Part shown: positions 17,347 through 27,773 of the stretch, piece after piece
How positions within the stretch are numbered: the stretch's first letter is position 1
How the letters are laid out: the number at the start of each line of letters is the position of its first letter
Origin: Isoptericola sp. AK164
Lineage (GTDB): Bacteria > Actinomycetota > Actinomycetes > Actinomycetales > Cellulomonadaceae
DNA length: 64,000 nt
Direction: 5' to 3'
Assembly: GCF_029643425.1 (NCBI RefSeq)
Contig: NZ_CP119106.1
Span: 744,001 to 808,000 of the forward strand
The notes under the pieces: model-generated
Told to the model about the DNA's origin: nothing
The model's database searches: none
What the model saw: only the letters and a program-made list of their open reading frames with translations
Position numbers and translations under genes: made by a program

Positions 17347-17699
17347 TTGGCCACGCGTCGGGTGTGTGCCACACTAGTCAGGTTGCCTGTCACGGGCGCG
17401 TTCTTTCTCGTGTCGAACAGTGTGTAGCACCACGGTGCCAGCCGAGACCTCCGGGTCCGCGGTGGCGCCGGGCGCGGTCTCCCCTCGGGGGAGTCGTGGG
17501 GATGCCGGCTGTCGACGCGCGTGAGCGCCCCACGGACACATGTCTTCGACAGGCTTGGCATACGTCGTGGCCCGCACCGCGGGCCACATCCACGGCCCCC
17601 ATGCCGGACAGGTATGCGCACGGTTCTGTCGCTCAAAGCGACACGCCCGAGCGCGGGGGTCGGACAGTAGCGGTTCGAGAGAGAGAGTCAGACGACGCC
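17347..17699 (+). promoter_or_regulatory. S10 operon promoter and leader
   Basis: A candidate promoter TTGGCC (17347-17352) lies 17 bp from CACACT (17370-17375). The following leader of about 310 nt holds at least two strong hairpins: CTCCCC-TCG-GGGGAG at 17479-17493, and a perfect 9-bp stem with a 3-nt loop at 17567-17587. A long structured leader before rpsJ fits autoregulation of the S10 operon, but no known leader family was recognised. A TAGAAT at 17287 is an alternative -10. No protein gene is supported from 17207 to 17699. Confidence 0.45.
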
Positions 17700-18008
17700 A
17701 TGGCGGGACAGAAGATCCGCATCCGGCTCAAGTCCTACGACCACGAGGTGATCGACAGCTCGGCGCGCAAGATCGTCGACACGGTCACTCGCGCTGGTGC
17801 GACGGTCGTGGGCCCGGTGCCGCTGCCGACGGAGAAGAACGTCTTCACCGTCATCCGGTCGCCTCACAAGTACAAGGACAGCCGTGAGCACTTCGAGATG
17901 CGTACTCACAAGCGGCTGATCGACATCATCGACCCCACGCCGAAGGCTGTCGACTCGCTGATGCGCATCGACCTGCCGGCCGACGTGAACATCGAGATCA
18001 AGCTCTGA
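17700..18008 (+). CDS. rpsJ: 30S ribosomal protein S10
   Basis: S10 (102 aa, [19 protein letters not shown]) is the first gene of the S10 operon and in other bacteria also serves as the NusE antitermination factor. ATG 17700 matches the family N-terminus, though the frame stays open upstream. The ribosome-binding site is a weak GA-rich run. Confidence 0.97.
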   Translation: MAGQKIRIRLKSYDHEVIDSSARKIVDTVTRAGATVVGPVPLPTEKNVFTVIRSPHKYKDSREHFEMRTHKRLIDIIDPTPKAVDSLMRIDLPADVNIEIKL

Positions 18009-18022
18009 GGCTGGAAGAGATC

Positions 18023-18676
18023 ATGACCAACCAGCAGAAGAACGTGACCGCGGTGCTCGGCACCAAGCTCGGCATGACCCAGACGTGGAACGAGGACGGC
18101 AAGCTCGTCCCGGTCACCGTCGTCGCCGTCCCCACCAACGTGGTGACGCAGGTCCGCAACGCGGAGTCCGACGGCTACGCGGCCGTCCAGCTCGCCGCCG
18201 GCCAGATCGACCCGCGCAAGGTCACCAAGCCGCTCAAGGGCCACTTCGAGAAGGCCGGCGTCACGCCGCGCCGCCACGTGGCCGAGATCCGTACCGACGA
18301 CTCCGCCGAGTACACGCTCGGCCAGGAGATCACCGCCGAGGCCTTCGAGGCCGGCGTGGTGGTCGACGTCGTCGGCACCACCAAGGGCAAGGGCACCGCC
18401 GGTGTCATGAAGCGCCACGGCTTCTCCGGCGTCGGCGCCTCGCACGGTGCGCACCGCAACCACCGCAAGCCGGGTTCGATCGGTGGCGCGGCCACGCCGT
18501 CGCGCGTGTTCCGCGGCATGCGGATGGCCGGTCGCATGGGCCACGCCCGCAAGACCGTCCAGAACCTGACCGTCCACGCGGTCGACGCGGAGAAGGGCCT
18601 GCTGCTCGTCAAGGGCGCGGTCCCGGGTCCGAAGGGCGGCATCGTCCTCGTCCGTACCGCCGCGAAGGGAGCCTGA
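18023..18676 (+). CDS. rplC: 50S ribosomal protein L3
   Basis: L3 (217 aa) binds near the peptidyl-transferase centre. The central loop motif [21 protein letters not shown] and the GRMG segment are conserved. GGAAGAG precedes the ATG, 14 bp after rpsJ. Confidence 0.98.
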   Translation: MTNQQKNVTAVLGTKLGMTQTWNEDGKLVPVTVVAVPTNVVTQVRNAESDGYAAVQLAAGQIDPRKVTKPLKGHFEKAGVTPRRHVAEIRTDDSAEYTLGQEITAEAFEAGVVVDVVGTTKGKGTAGVMKRHGFSGVGASHGAHRNHRKPGSIGGAATPSRVFRGMRMAGRMGHARKTVQNLTVHAVDAEKGLLLVKGAVPGPKGGIVLVRTAAKGA

Positions 18677-18681
18677 GACCG

Positions 18682-19380
18682 ATGGCTAACCTGACCGTCG
18701 ACGTGCTCGACGCCTCGGGCAAGAAGGCCGGCACCGCCGAGCTCCCCGCCGAGGTGTTCGACGTCGCCACGAACGTCCCGCTGATCCACCAGGTGGTCGT
18801 CGCGCAGCGCGCGGCCTCCCGCCAGGGGACGGCCGCCACCAAGACCCGCGCCGACGTGCGCGGCGGTGGCAAGAAGCCCTACAAGCAGAAGGGCACCGGC
18901 CGCGCCCGCCAGGGTTCGACCCGCGCCCCGCAGTTCGCCGGCGGTGGCACCGTCCACGGCCCGCAGCCGCGCAAGTACGACCAGCGCACGCCGAAGAAGA
19001 TGAAGGCCGCCGCCCTGCGCGGTGCCCTCTCCGACCGCGCTCGCGCCGGCCGTGTCCACGTGGTCGCCGGGTTCGGCGTCGACGACAAGCCGTCCACCAA
19101 GGCGGCCCTCGGCACGCTCGCCGCGCTCACCGACCGCACGCACGTGCTGGTCGTCACCGAGCGCTCGGACGAGCTGACCGTCAAGTCGCTGCGGAACCTG
19201 GAGCAGGTCCACCTGCTCACCGCGGACCAGCTGAACACCTACGACGTCCTCGTCTCCGACGACGTCGTCTTCACCTCCGGCGCGCTCGAGGCGTTCCTGG
19301 CCGGCCCGGCGACGGGCAAGTCGGCGAAGGCCGTCGCGACCGAGACCGAGGCCGCGTCCGAGAAGGAGGCCACCAAGTGA
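18682..19380 (+). CDS. rplD: 50S ribosomal protein L4
   Basis: L4 (232 aa) has the extended exit-tunnel loop ([19 protein letters not shown]) and a C-terminal tail rich in Ala, Glu and Lys. The start ATG 18682 follows AAGGGAG. Its stop overlaps the rplW GTG by four bases (GTGA). Confidence 0.97.
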   Translation: MANLTVDVLDASGKKAGTAELPAEVFDVATNVPLIHQVVVAQRAASRQGTAATKTRADVRGGGKKPYKQKGTGRARQGSTRAPQFAGGGTVHGPQPRKYDQRTPKKMKAAALRGALSDRARAGRVHVVAGFGVDDKPSTKAALGTLAALTDRTHVLVVTERSDELTVKSLRNLEQVHLLTADQLNTYDVLVSDDVVFTSGALEAFLAGPATGKSAKAVATETEAASEKEATK

Positions 19381-19679
19381 CCGCCGTGACGAAGGACCCG
19401 CGCGACATCCTGATCGCGCCGGTCGTCTCCGAGAAGTCCTACAACCTCCTCGACGAGGGCAAGTACACCTTCGTCGTGGACCCGGGCGCCAACAAGACCG
19501 AGATCAAGATCGCGGTCGAGAAGGTCTTCGGTGTCAAGGTCGCCTCGGTGAACACGATCAACCGCAAGGGCAAGGCGCGTCGTACGCGCTACGGCCTGGG
19601 CAAGCGCAAGGACACGAAGCGTGCGATCGTCACCCTCCGCGAGGGGTCGATCGACATCTTCGGCGGTCCGGTCGGCTGA
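19377..19679 (+). CDS. rplW: 50S ribosomal protein L23
   Basis: L23 (100 aa, [22 protein letters not shown]) lies at the tunnel exit and docks trigger factor and SRP. GTG 19377 is chosen because GAGAAGGAGG lies upstream and the overlap with rplD implies coupling; GTG 19386 is a possible alternative. Confidence 0.95.
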   Translation: MTAVTKDPRDILIAPVVSEKSYNLLDEGKYTFVVDPGANKTEIKIAVEKVFGVKVASVNTINRKGKARRTRYGLGKRKDTKRAIVTLREGSIDIFGGPVG

Positions 19680-19710
19680 GCCGCACGAGAGCAGATCGAG
19701 GACTACTTCC

Positions 19711-20547
<837 letters not shown>

Positions 20548-20562
20548 AAAGGAGCCTGACAG

Positions 20563-20844
20563 ATGCCTCGTAGCCTGAAGAAGGGCCCCTTCGTCGACGA
20601 CCACCTGCAGAAGAAGGTGGACGGTCAGAACGAGAAGGGGACCAAGAACGTCATCAAGACCTGGTCCCGTCGGTCGGTCATCACGCCCGACTTCCTCGGC
20701 CACACCTTCGCCGTCCACGACGGTCGCAAGCACGTCCCGGTCTTCGTGACCGAGGCCATGGTGGGTCACAAGCTGGGCGAGTTCGCCCCCACGCGGAACT
20801 TCCGCGGCCACGTGAAGGACGACAGGAAGGGTCGCCGCCGCTGA
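20563..20844 (+). CDS. rpsS: 30S ribosomal protein S19
   Basis: S19 (93 aa, [15 protein letters not shown]) is in the 30S head. AAAAGGAG precedes the start, 15 bp after rplB. Confidence 0.98.
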   Translation: MPRSLKKGPFVDDHLQKKVDGQNEKGTKNVIKTWSRRSVITPDFLGHTFAVHDGRKHVPVFVTEAMVGHKLGEFAPTRNFRGHVKDDRKGRRR

Positions 20845-20899
20845 CCCCCGGTCAGTCGGTAGCGACTCGGACTGTCTGAGAAAAGGAAGCAGGACAGCA

Positions 20900-21268
20900 A
20901 TGGAAGCCAAGGCGCAGGCGCGGTTCGTCCGTGTCACGCCCATGAAGGCCCGGCGCGTCGTCGACCTCATCCGTGGCAAGCAGGCCGCTGAGGCCGTCGC
21001 GGTGCTGAAGTTCGCGCCGCAGGCGGCGAGCGAGCCCATCCGCAAGGTGGTCGAGTCCGCTGTGGCCAACGCCCGGGTGAAGGCCGACCGCGCGAACGAG
21101 CGCTTCGACGAGGCCGACTACGTGGTCTCCGTGGCGTACGTGGACGAGGGCCCGACCCTCAAGCGGTTCCGCCCCCGTGCGCAGGGGCGTGCCAGCCGCA
21201 TCCTCAAGCGCACCAGCCACATCACCGTGGTCGTCGCACCGCGCGAGCAGAAGGAAGGGGCCCGATAG
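20900..21268 (+). CDS. rplV: 50S ribosomal protein L22
   Basis: L22 (122 aa) lines the exit tunnel and has the conserved beta-hairpin tip sequence [24 protein letters not shown] is the ribosome-binding site. The stop overlaps the rpsC start by one base (TAGTG). Confidence 0.98.
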   Translation: MEAKAQARFVRVTPMKARRVVDLIRGKQAAEAVAVLKFAPQAASEPIRKVVESAVANARVKADRANERFDEADYVVSVAYVDEGPTLKRFRPRAQGRASRILKRTSHITVVVAPREQKEGAR

Positions 21269-22101
21269 TGGGGCAGAAGATTCACCCGCACGGGTACCGC
21301 CTCGGCATCACCACCGACCACCGGTCGCGCTGGTTCGCCGACAGCACCAAGCCTGGTCAGCGGTACCGCGACTACGTCCGCGAGGACGTCGAGATCCGCA
21401 AGCTCATGAGCACCGGTCTCGAGCGCGCCGGCATCGCCAAGGTCGAGATCGAGCGCACCCGTGACCGCGTCCGCGTGGACATCCACACGGCGCGTCCCGG
21501 CATCGTCATCGGCCGCCGCGGCGCCGAGGCGGACCGCATCCGCGGCGAGCTCGAGAAGCTGACGGGCAAGCAGGTCCAGCTCAACATCCTCGAGGTCAAG
21601 AACGCCGAGATCGACGCGCAGCTCGTCGCGCAGGGCATCGCCGAGCAGCTGGCGAGCCGCGTCTCCTTCCGTCGCGCCATGCGCAAGGGCATCCAGTCCG
21701 CGCAGCGTGCCGGCGCGAAGGGCATCCGGGTCCAGGTCTCGGGCCGTCTCGGCGGCGCCGAGATGAGCCGGTCGGAGTTCTACCGCGAGGGTCGCGTGCC
21801 GCTGCACACCCTGCGCGCGAACATCGACTACGGCTTCTTCGAGGCCCGTACCACCTTCGGTCGCATCGGCGTGAAGGTCTGGATCTACAAGGGCGACCTC
21901 ACCGAGAAGGAGTTCGCTGCTCAGCAGGCGGCCTCCGCGCCCCGACAGGGCCGTGGTGGCGGCCGTGGCGGCGAGCGTCGTGGTCGTCGCAACGACCGCA
22001 ACGAGCGTCCGTCGCAGCCGAAGCAGAGCTCCGGCGAGGCGTCCGACGCGCCGGCCCCGGCCGAGCAGGCCGCGGCCCCCGAGTCCGGAACGGAGGCCTG
22101 A
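21268..22101 (+). CDS. rpsC: 30S ribosomal protein S3
   Basis: S3 (277 aa, GTG start) has a KH RNA-binding domain with [13 protein letters not shown] and the usual C-terminal domain that helps form the mRNA entry channel. The last 55 or so residues are a low-complexity tail, first Arg/Gly-rich then Ala/Pro/Glu-rich. This resembles the extended tails of other actinobacterial S3 proteins and is probably disordered. Confidence 0.97.
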   Translation: MGQKIHPHGYRLGITTDHRSRWFADSTKPGQRYRDYVREDVEIRKLMSTGLERAGIAKVEIERTRDRVRVDIHTARPGIVIGRRGAEADRIRGELEKLTGKQVQLNILEVKNAEIDAQLVAQGIAEQLASRVSFRRAMRKGIQSAQRAGAKGIRVQVSGRLGGAEMSRSEFYREGRVPLHTLRANIDYGFFEARTTFGRIGVKVWIYKGDLTEKEFAAQQAASAPRQGRGGGRGGERRGRRNDRNERPSQPKQSSGEASDAPAPAEQAAAPESGTEA

Positions 22102-22104
22102 GTC

Positions 22105-22524
22105 ATGCTGATCCCGCGCAGGCTCAAGCACCGCAAGCAGCACCACCCCAAGCGCTCCGGCGTGGCCAAGGGTGGCACCACGATCTCGTTCGGCGACTAC
22201 GGCATCCAGGCCCTCGAGCCCGCCTACGTCACGAACCGCCAGATCGAGGCTGCTCGTATCGCGATGACCCGTCACATCAAGCGTGGCGGCAAGGTCTGGA
22301 TCAACATCTACCCGGACCGCCCGCTGACCAAGAAGCCGGCTGAGACCCGCATGGGTTCCGGCAAGGGCTCGCCCGAGTGGTGGGTCGCCAACGTCAAGCC
22401 CGGCCGCATCGTCTTCGAGCTGGCCGGCGTCCCCGAGGACTTGGCACGCGAGGCCCTGCGCCGCGCGATGCACAAGCTTCCGATGAAGTGCCGTTTCGTG
22501 GTGCGCGAAGGTGGTGCGAACTGA
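22105..22524 (+). CDS. rplP: 50S ribosomal protein L16
   Basis: L16 (139 aa, [19 protein letters not shown]) contacts A-site tRNA. The conserved [14 protein letters not shown] segment is present. Its stop overlaps the rpmC start (TGATG). Confidence 0.98.
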   Translation: MLIPRRLKHRKQHHPKRSGVAKGGTTISFGDYGIQALEPAYVTNRQIEAARIAMTRHIKRGGKVWINIYPDRPLTKKPAETRMGSGKGSPEWWVANVKPGRIVFELAGVPEDLAREALRRAMHKLPMKCRFVVREGGAN

Positions 22525-22763
22525 TGGCTATCGGTACCCAGGGCCTGGCCCCCGCCGACCTCGACGGCTTCGACGACGAGACCCTCGTCGCGAAGCTCAA
22601 GGAGCAGAAGGAAGAGCTCTTCAACCTTCGCTTCCAGGCCGCCACCGGCCAGCTCGAGTCGCACGGCCGCCTCAAGGCGGTCAAGCGCGACATCTCGCGG
22701 ATCTACACGGTCCTGCGGGAGCGCGAGCTCGGCATCCGTACGGCCCCGAGCGTGAGTGAGTGA
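22524..22763 (+). CDS. rpmC: 50S ribosomal protein L29
   Basis: L29 (79 aa) contains the helical hairpin signature [16 protein letters not shown]. It is coupled to rplP by a one-base overlap. The N-terminus ([16 protein letters not shown]) is slightly longer than in many bacteria. Confidence 0.96.
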   Translation: MAIGTQGLAPADLDGFDDETLVAKLKEQKEELFNLRFQAATGQLESHGRLKAVKRDISRIYTVLRERELGIRTAPSVSE

Positions 22764-22770
22764 GGCTTTG

Positions 22771-23055
22771 ATGAGCGAGAACACCGAGACGGTGACCACC
22801 GAGGAGCGGGCCAGCCGCAAGGTGCGCCGCGGATACGTCGTCAGCGACAAGATGGAGAAGACCATCGTCGTCGAGGTCGAGGACCGCAAGAAGCACCCGC
22901 TCTACGGCAAGGTCATGCGCCGTACGAACAAGGTGAAGGTGCACGACGAGGAGAACACGGCCGGTATCGGCGACCTCGTCGTCATCATGGAGACCCGCCC
23001 GCTGTCCGCGACCAAGCGGTGGCGCCTTGTGGAGATCCTCGAGAAGGCCAAGTAA
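22771..23055 (+). CDS. rpsQ: 30S ribosomal protein S17
   Basis: S17 (94 aa) has the OB-fold signature [20 protein letters not shown] 22771 is preferred; an in-frame GTG at 22756 would overlap rpmC by eight bases. About 135 bp without a gene follow before rplN. Confidence 0.95.
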   Translation: MSENTETVTTEERASRKVRRGYVVSDKMEKTIVVEVEDRKKHPLYGKVMRRTNKVKVHDEENTAGIGDLVVIMETRPLSATKRWRLVEILEKAK

Positions 23056-23190
23056 GCACAGACCTTTCTCGGTGGGGGCGCGGTGTGACACACGTATGCG
23101 CCGGGTCCCCACCACAGCAACTATCCGTTCGGCCAGGCTCGCCCGGGACCTCCCGGGCAGAGAACCAGCTCGACGACAGGAGATCAATCG

Positions 23191-23559
23191 ATGATCCAGC
23201 AGGAGTCGCGACTGCGTGTCGCCGACAACACGGGTGCCAAGGAGATCCTCACCATCCGTGTTCTCGGTGGCTCCGGCCGTCGCTACGCCGGTATCGGCGA
23301 CACCATCGTCGCCACCGTCAAGGACGCGATCCCGGGCGGCAACGTGAAGAAGGGCGACGTCGTCAAGGCCGTCATCGTCCGGACCGCCAAGGAGCGCCGT
23401 CGTCCCGACGGTTCCTACATCAAGTTCGACGAGAACGCCGCCGTCATCCTCAAGGGCGACAGCGAGCCCCGTGGGACCCGCATCTTCGGCCCGGTCGGCC
23501 GTGAGCTGCGCGACAAGCGGTTCATGAAGATCATCTCGCTGGCTCCGGAGGTGCTCTGA
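23191..23559 (+). CDS. rplN: 50S ribosomal protein L14
   Basis: L14 (122 aa, [19 protein letters not shown]) forms part of the intersubunit surface. AGGAGA precedes the start. The 135-bp gap from rpsQ suggests the spc operon begins here, but no clear promoter was found. Confidence 0.98.
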   Translation: MIQQESRLRVADNTGAKEILTIRVLGGSGRRYAGIGDTIVATVKDAIPGGNVKKGDVVKAVIVRTAKERRRPDGSYIKFDENAAVILKGDSEPRGTRIFGPVGRELRDKRFMKIISLAPEVL

Positions 23560-23561
23560 CC

Positions 23562-23903
23562 ATGGCGAAGATCAAGAAGGGCGACCAGGTGATCGTCACC
23601 GCCGGTCGCGACAAGGGCAAGACGGGTCGCGTGCTCGAGGTGCTCACGGACTCGGACCGCATCGTGGTCGAGGGCATCCAGCGCGTGACCAAGCACGTGA
23701 AGGCCGGCCAGTCGGCTCGCGGCACCCGCACGGGTGGCCTCGAGACCGTCGAGGCCCCGATCCACGTGTCCAACGTGATGCTGGTCGACCCCGAGACGAA
23801 GAAGCCGACCCGCGTCGGCTTCCGCCTCGAGGAGGTGGAGCAGGACGGTCGCACCCGCACGGTGCGCGTCCGCTACGCCAAGCGCTCCGGGAAGGACATC
23901 TGA
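23562..23903 (+). CDS. rplX: 50S ribosomal protein L24
   Basis: L24 (113 aa) is an assembly-initiating protein with the KOW motif [19 protein letters not shown] at its N-terminus. It starts two bases after the rplN stop, with GGAGGT inside rplN, and overlaps rplE by one base. Confidence 0.98.
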   Translation: MAKIKKGDQVIVTAGRDKGKTGRVLEVLTDSDRIVVEGIQRVTKHVKAGQSARGTRTGGLETVEAPIHVSNVMLVDPETKKPTRVGFRLEEVEQDGRTRTVRVRYAKRSGKDI

Positions 23904-24475
23904 TGACCGAGACGACTCTCGAGGCCCCGGCCCTGCCGCGCCTCAAGCAGAAGTACCGCGAGGAGATCCTCTCCGCCCTCAAGGACGAGTTCGACCACCA
24001 GAACGTCCAGCAGGTCGCCGGTCTGACCAAGATCGTCGTCAACATGGGTGTCGGGGACGCTGCGCGCGACTCCAAGCTCATCGAGGGCGCGATCCGCGAC
24101 CTGACCGCGATCACCGGCCAGAAGCCGGCGATCAACCGTGCCAAGAAGTCCATCGCGCAGTTCAAGCTGCGCGAGGGCATGCCGATCGGCGCGCACGTCA
24201 CCCTGCGTGGTGACCGCATGTGGGAGTTCCTCGACCGCCTGCTCTCGATCGCGCTGCCGCGCATCCGCGACTTCCGCGGACTGAGCCCGAAGCAGTTCGA
24301 CGGCCACGGCAACTACACGTTCGGTCTCACGGAGCAGTCGATGTTCCACGAGATCAACCAGGACAAGATCGACCGTGTCCGGGGCATGGACATCACGATC
24401 GTGACGACGGCGACGACCGACGACGAGGGCCGCTCCCTGCTGCGCCGTCTCGGTTTCCCCTTCAAGGAGAACTGA
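23903..24475 (+). CDS. rplE: 50S ribosomal protein L5
   Basis: L5 (190 aa) binds 5S rRNA. Conserved NMGVGDA, ITGQKP and [10 protein letters not shown] segments are present. The start lies in a TGATG overlap with rplX. Confidence 0.98.
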   Translation: MTETTLEAPALPRLKQKYREEILSALKDEFDHQNVQQVAGLTKIVVNMGVGDAARDSKLIEGAIRDLTAITGQKPAINRAKKSIAQFKLREGMPIGAHVTLRGDRMWEFLDRLLSIALPRIRDFRGLSPKQFDGHGNYTFGLTEQSMFHEINQDKIDRVRGMDITIVTTATTDDEGRSLLRRLGFPFKEN

Positions 24476-24476
24476 T

Positions 24477-24662
24477 ATGGCGAAGAAGGCCCTGATCAAC
24501 AAGGCGAACGCCAAGCCGAAGTTCGCCGTGCGTGCCTACACCCGGTGCCAGCGCTGCGGCCGGCCGCACTCGGTCTACCGCAAGTTCGGCCTGTGCCGGA
24601 TCTGCCTGCGGGAGATGGCCCACCGTGGCGAGCTCCCCGGCGTCACCAAGAGCAGCTGGTAA
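24477..24662 (+). CDS. rpsN: 30S ribosomal protein S14, zinc-binding type
   Basis: This 61-aa S14 has the two zinc-ligand pairs CQRC and CRIC of the zinc-binding type (S14Z). It ends in the family VTKSSW. It starts one base after the rplE stop. Confidence 0.97.
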   Translation: MAKKALINKANAKPKFAVRAYTRCQRCGRPHSVYRKFGLCRICLREMAHRGELPGVTKSSW

Positions 24663-24681
24663 AACCACTACGCCGTAGGTC

Positions 24682-24711
24682 CGTGCGGCGCCCTGGCGGG
24701 CGCCGCACGGA
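24682..24711 (+). terminator. rpsN-rpsH intercistronic hairpin
   Basis: A perfect 13-bp stem (24682-24694 with 24699-24711) closes a TGGC loop in the 77-bp gap between rpsN and rpsH. It has terminator strength but lies inside the spc operon and lacks a T run, so a partial attenuator or mRNA processing/stability element is as likely. Confidence 0.5.
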
Positions 24712-24739
24712 TACCCCGGCGAGGAAGGGCTAGAGCCCA

Positions 24740-25138
24740 ATGACTATGACCGACCCGATCGCAGACATGCTGACGCGTCTGCGCAACGCGAACTCGGCGC
24801 ACCACGACACGGTCACGATGCCGTTCTCGAAGCTGAAGTCGCGCATCGCGGAGATCCTGCAGGCCGAGGGTTACATCACCGGCTGGACCGTCGAGGACGC
24901 TCAGGTGGGCAAGAACCTCACCCTGACCCTCAAGTACGGCCCGAGCCGTGAGCGCGCGCTGACCGGCGTGCGCCGTGTGTCCAAGCCCGGTCTGCGCGTC
25001 TACGCGAAGTCCACCAACCTCCCGAAGGTCCTCGGTGGCCTCGGCGTGGCCATCCTGTCCACCTCGTCCGGCCTCCTGACCGACCGTCAGGCGCAGGACA
25101 AGGGCGTGGGCGGCGAAGTCCTCGCCTACGTCTGGTAA
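24740..25138 (+). CDS. rpsH: 30S ribosomal protein S8
   Basis: S8 (132 aa, [18 protein letters not shown]) is a primary 16S rRNA binder. In E. coli it represses the spc operon; no such site was identified here. ATG 24740 is followed by a second in-frame ATG at 24746. Confidence 0.97.
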   Translation: MTMTDPIADMLTRLRNANSAHHDTVTMPFSKLKSRIAEILQAEGYITGWTVEDAQVGKNLTLTLKYGPSRERALTGVRRVSKPGLRVYAKSTNLPKVLGGLGVAILSTSSGLLTDRQAQDKGVGGEVLAYVW

Positions 25139-25158
25139 TCCGGAAAGGAGAGACGCCA

Positions 25159-25695
25159 ATGTCTCGAATCGGCAAGCTCCCCGTTCCGGTCCCGTCCGGC
25201 GTGGAGATCACCATCAGCGGCGCGCTGGTGACCGTCAAGGGGCCCAAGGGCACCCTGGAGCACACGGTTCCCGCGCCGATCACCGTCGAGCAGACCGAGG
25301 ACGGCATCAAGGTCTCGCGTCCCGACGAGGAGCGCGAGTCCCGGTCGCTGCACGGCCTGACCCGCACCCTGCTGTCCAACATGGTCACCGGTGTGACCAA
25401 CGGTTACGAGCGCAAGCTCGAGATCGTCGGTACCGGTTACCGCGTGGTGGCCAAGGGCCAGGACCTCGAGTTCGCGCTCGGGTTCTCGCACCCCGTCACG
25501 GTCTCGGCGCCGGAGGGCATCACCTTCGCGGTCGAGAGCCCGACGAAGTTCTCGGTCGCCGGCATCGACAAGCAGCAGGTCGGCGAGGTCGCTGCGAACA
25601 TCCGCAAGATCCGCCGCCCCGAGCCCTACAAGGGCAAGGGTGTGCGGTACGCCGACGAGGTCGTCCGTCGCAAGGTCGGAAAGGCTGGTAAGTGA
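25159..25695 (+). CDS. rplF: 50S ribosomal protein L6
   Basis: L6 (178 aa, [16 protein letters not shown]) has the C-terminal signature [25 protein letters not shown] precedes the start. Its stop overlaps the rplR ATG by one base. Confidence 0.98.
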   Translation: MSRIGKLPVPVPSGVEITISGALVTVKGPKGTLEHTVPAPITVEQTEDGIKVSRPDEERESRSLHGLTRTLLSNMVTGVTNGYERKLEIVGTGYRVVAKGQDLEFALGFSHPVTVSAPEGITFAVESPTKFSVAGIDKQQVGEVAANIRKIRRPEPYKGKGVRYADEVVRRKVGKAGK

Positions 25696-26066
25696 TGGCT
25701 CTCAAGGTTCTCGGCAAGGGCAAGAGCGTCGCTCGTCAGCGTCGTCACCTTCGCCTGCGCAAGAAGATCAAGGGCACCGCGGAGCGTCCCCGCCTCGTCG
25801 TGACCCGTTCGTCGCGTCACATGGTGGCGCAGGTCGTGGACGACACGGTCGGCAAGACCGTGGCCTCCGCCTCGACGCTCGAGGCCGACCTGCGTGCGCT
25901 GGACGCCGACAAGACCGCCAAGGCCCGCAAGGTCGGCGAGCTCGTCGCCGAGCGTGCGAAGTCCGCCGGTGTCGACGCCGTGGTCTTCGACCGTGGCGGC
26001 AACAAGTACCACGGTCGGGTGGCTGCGGTCGCCGACGGCGCACGGGAAGCGGGGTTGGCTCTGTGA
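25695..26066 (+). CDS. rplR: 50S ribosomal protein L18
   Basis: L18 (123 aa) binds 5S rRNA; the C-terminal [26 protein letters not shown] is canonical. ATG 25695 is in a TGATG overlap with rplF; a GTG three bases earlier is possible. Its stop overlaps the start of a 14-codon ORF. Confidence 0.97.
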   Translation: MALKVLGKGKSVARQRRHLRLRKKIKGTAERPRLVVTRSSRHMVAQVVDDTVGKTVASASTLEADLRALDADKTAKARKVGELVAERAKSAGVDAVVFDRGGNKYHGRVAAVADGAREAGLAL

Positions 26067-26110
26067 TGGCTGACGCTCGCAAGTTCGCACGGAAGATGAG
26101 GATCCTCTGA
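26066..26110 (+). CDS. Tiny ORF (14 aa) coupled to rplR and rpsE
   Basis: ATG 26066 overlaps the rplR stop (TGATG), and its own TGA (26108-26110) overlaps the rpsE ATG 26110 (TGATG). The encoded peptide is [14 protein letters not shown], a short basic sequence. Both junctions have the geometry of the genuine coupled junctions elsewhere in this operon. The ORF may be translated to carry ribosomes from rplR to rpsE, or may simply embed the rpsE ribosome-binding site (GAGGAT, about 26097-26102). No function is recognised. Confidence 0.45.
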   Translation: MADARKFARKMRIL

Positions 26111-26775
26111 TGGCTGCAGGGCAGCGCAACACCGGCGCCCCCCAGGGCGCCAACGAGTCCAAGAACGACGGTCGCCGCTCCAACCGGCGCGACGACCGCC
26201 GCAACAACCGCGGCGACGACCGCAACGCCTTCGTCGAGCGCGTGGTGACCATCAACCGCGTCGCCAAGGTCGTCAAGGGCGGCCGCCGCTTCAGCTTCAC
26301 CGCGCTGGTCGTGGTGGGCGACGGCGACGGCACCGTCGGTGTCGGCTACGGCAAGGCGAAGGAGGTGCCCTCGGCGATCGCCAAGGGTGTCGAGGAGGCG
26401 AAGAAGAACTTCTTCCGCGTCCCCCGCATCCAGGGCACCATCCCGCACCAGGTCCAGGGCGAGGAGGCGGCCGGTGTCGTCTTCCTGCGTCCGGCCTCCC
26501 CGGGTACCGGTGTGATCGCCGGTGGTCCGGTGCGCGCCGTGCTGGAGTGCGCCGGGATCCACGACGTGCTGAGCAAGTCGCTCGGCTCGTCGAACGCGAT
26601 CAACATCGTGCGCGCCACCGTCGCGGCCCTCCAGGGCCTCGAGGAGCCGGCCGCCGTGGCCGCTCGTCGTGGTCTGCCGCTCGAGGACGTCGCCCCGGCT
26701 CCGCTGCTGCGTGCGCAGGCCGCCGGCCTGGCCGCGCAGTCGGAGAAGAAGGCCGACGAGAAGGTGGGTGCGTGA
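26110..26775 (+). CDS. rpsE: 30S ribosomal protein S5
   Basis: S5 (221 aa) has a charged, probably disordered N-terminal extension of about 45 residues rich in Asn/Arg/Asp, then the double-stranded-RNA-binding-like domain beginning [30 protein letters not shown] and [15 protein letters not shown] are conserved. It is coupled by overlap to the upstream tiny ORF and to rpmD downstream. Confidence 0.97.
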   Translation: MAAGQRNTGAPQGANESKNDGRRSNRRDDRRNNRGDDRNAFVERVVTINRVAKVVKGGRRFSFTALVVVGDGDGTVGVGYGKAKEVPSAIAKGVEEAKKNFFRVPRIQGTIPHQVQGEEAAGVVFLRPASPGTGVIAGGPVRAVLECAGIHDVLSKSLGSSNAINIVRATVAALQGLEEPAAVAARRGLPLEDVAPAPLLRAQAAGLAAQSEKKADEKVGA

Positions 26776-26957
26776 TGGCCCGTCTCAAGGTCACCCAGGT
26801 CAAGTCCGCCATCGGCGGCAAGCAGAACCAGCGTGACACGCTGCGGACCCTCGGCCTCAAGCGGATCGGCGACATCGCCGTGAAGGAGGACCGTCCGGAG
26901 ATCCGTGGCATGGTCACCACGGTGGCGCATCTCGTCACCGTCGAGGAGGTCGACTGA
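26775..26957 (+). CDS. rpmD: 50S ribosomal protein L30
   Basis: L30 (60 aa, [20 protein letters not shown]) is the usual gene between rpsE and rplO. It starts in a TGATG overlap with rpsE. Confidence 0.97.
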   Translation: MARLKVTQVKSAIGGKQNQRDTLRTLGLKRIGDIAVKEDRPEIRGMVTTVAHLVTVEEVD

Positions 26958-26959
26958 TC

Positions 26960-27436
26960 ATGGCCGACAGCACCCAGGACAAGGGCGCGCAGTCGCAGCC
27001 GCTGAAGGTCCACCACCTGCGTCCGGCTCCCGGCGCCAAGAAGGCCAAGACCCGTGTGGGTCGTGGTGAGGCGTCGAAGGGCAAGACGGCGGGTCGCGGC
27101 ACCAAGGGCACCAAGGCTCGTTACCAGGTGCCCGCGGGCTTCGAAGGTGGGCAGATGCCGCTGCACATGCGTCTGCCGAAGCTGCGTGGCTTCAAGAACC
27201 CGTTCCGCGTCGAGTACCAGGTCGTCAACCTGGACAAGCTCGCCGCGCTGTACCCGGAGGGGGGCTCCGTCACGGTCGACGATCTCGTCGCCAAGGGCGC
27301 GGTCCGCTCCGGCCAGCCGGTGAAGGTTCTCGGCACGGGGGAGATCACCGTCAAGCTGGACGTCGCGGTCGACGCGATCTCCGGCTCCGCCAAGGACAAG
27401 GTCCTGGCGGCCGGCGGCTCGGTCTCCGAGGACTGA
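26960..27436 (+). CDS. rplO: 50S ribosomal protein L15
   Basis: L15 (158 aa) has the glycine-rich segment [16 protein letters not shown] and [14 protein letters not shown]. It begins two bases after rpmD and is followed by a strong terminator, so secY appears to have its own promoter. Confidence 0.97.
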   Translation: MADSTQDKGAQSQPLKVHHLRPAPGAKKAKTRVGRGEASKGKTAGRGTKGTKARYQVPAGFEGGQMPLHMRLPKLRGFKNPFRVEYQVVNLDKLAALYPEGGSVTVDDLVAKGAVRSGQPVKVLGTGEITVKLDVAVDAISGSAKDKVLAAGGSVSED

Positions 27437-27446
27437 GGTCCGTCGC

Positions 27447-27478
27447 AGGGCCGGTGGCGCACACGCGCCACCGGCCCT
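27447..27478 (+). terminator. Terminator after rplO
   Basis: A perfect 14-bp stem (27447-27460 with 27465-27478) with an ACAC loop begins 11 bp after the rplO stop. Confidence 0.85.
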
Positions 27479-27574
27479 TGCGCGTCTCCGCCGGGTGGGG
27501 TGACGGACACCCGGCGGGACGACATCCGGTGGGCTGGATTGTCCCGGTCTGCTACCTTCGACCGGAATCCGTGG

Positions 27575-27603
27575 TCCACATCACTCGCCGGGACACGTAG
27601 AAT
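27575..27603 (+). promoter_or_regulatory. Candidate secY promoter
   Basis: A good -10 box TAGAAT (27598-27603) is preceded at 17 bp by a poor -35 (TCCACA, 27575-27580). The 336-bp gap between rplO and secY otherwise holds the rplO terminator and an uncharacterised GC-rich leader of about 165 nt. Confidence 0.4.
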
Positions 27604-27773
27604 CCGTCACGGTCCGTCCCGCACGCCGTGAGTGCGGGGAGGTCGGCGAACCCGGCCGGACCACGACCGAGTCGGCGCGTCGACGTCGCGGGGCCGCCCC
27701 GCGGGCGTCGTGCGCCACACCTCGCCGGTCGACCGGCGACACGACACCCCGCTCCGGCGGGTCAGGAGGATAG

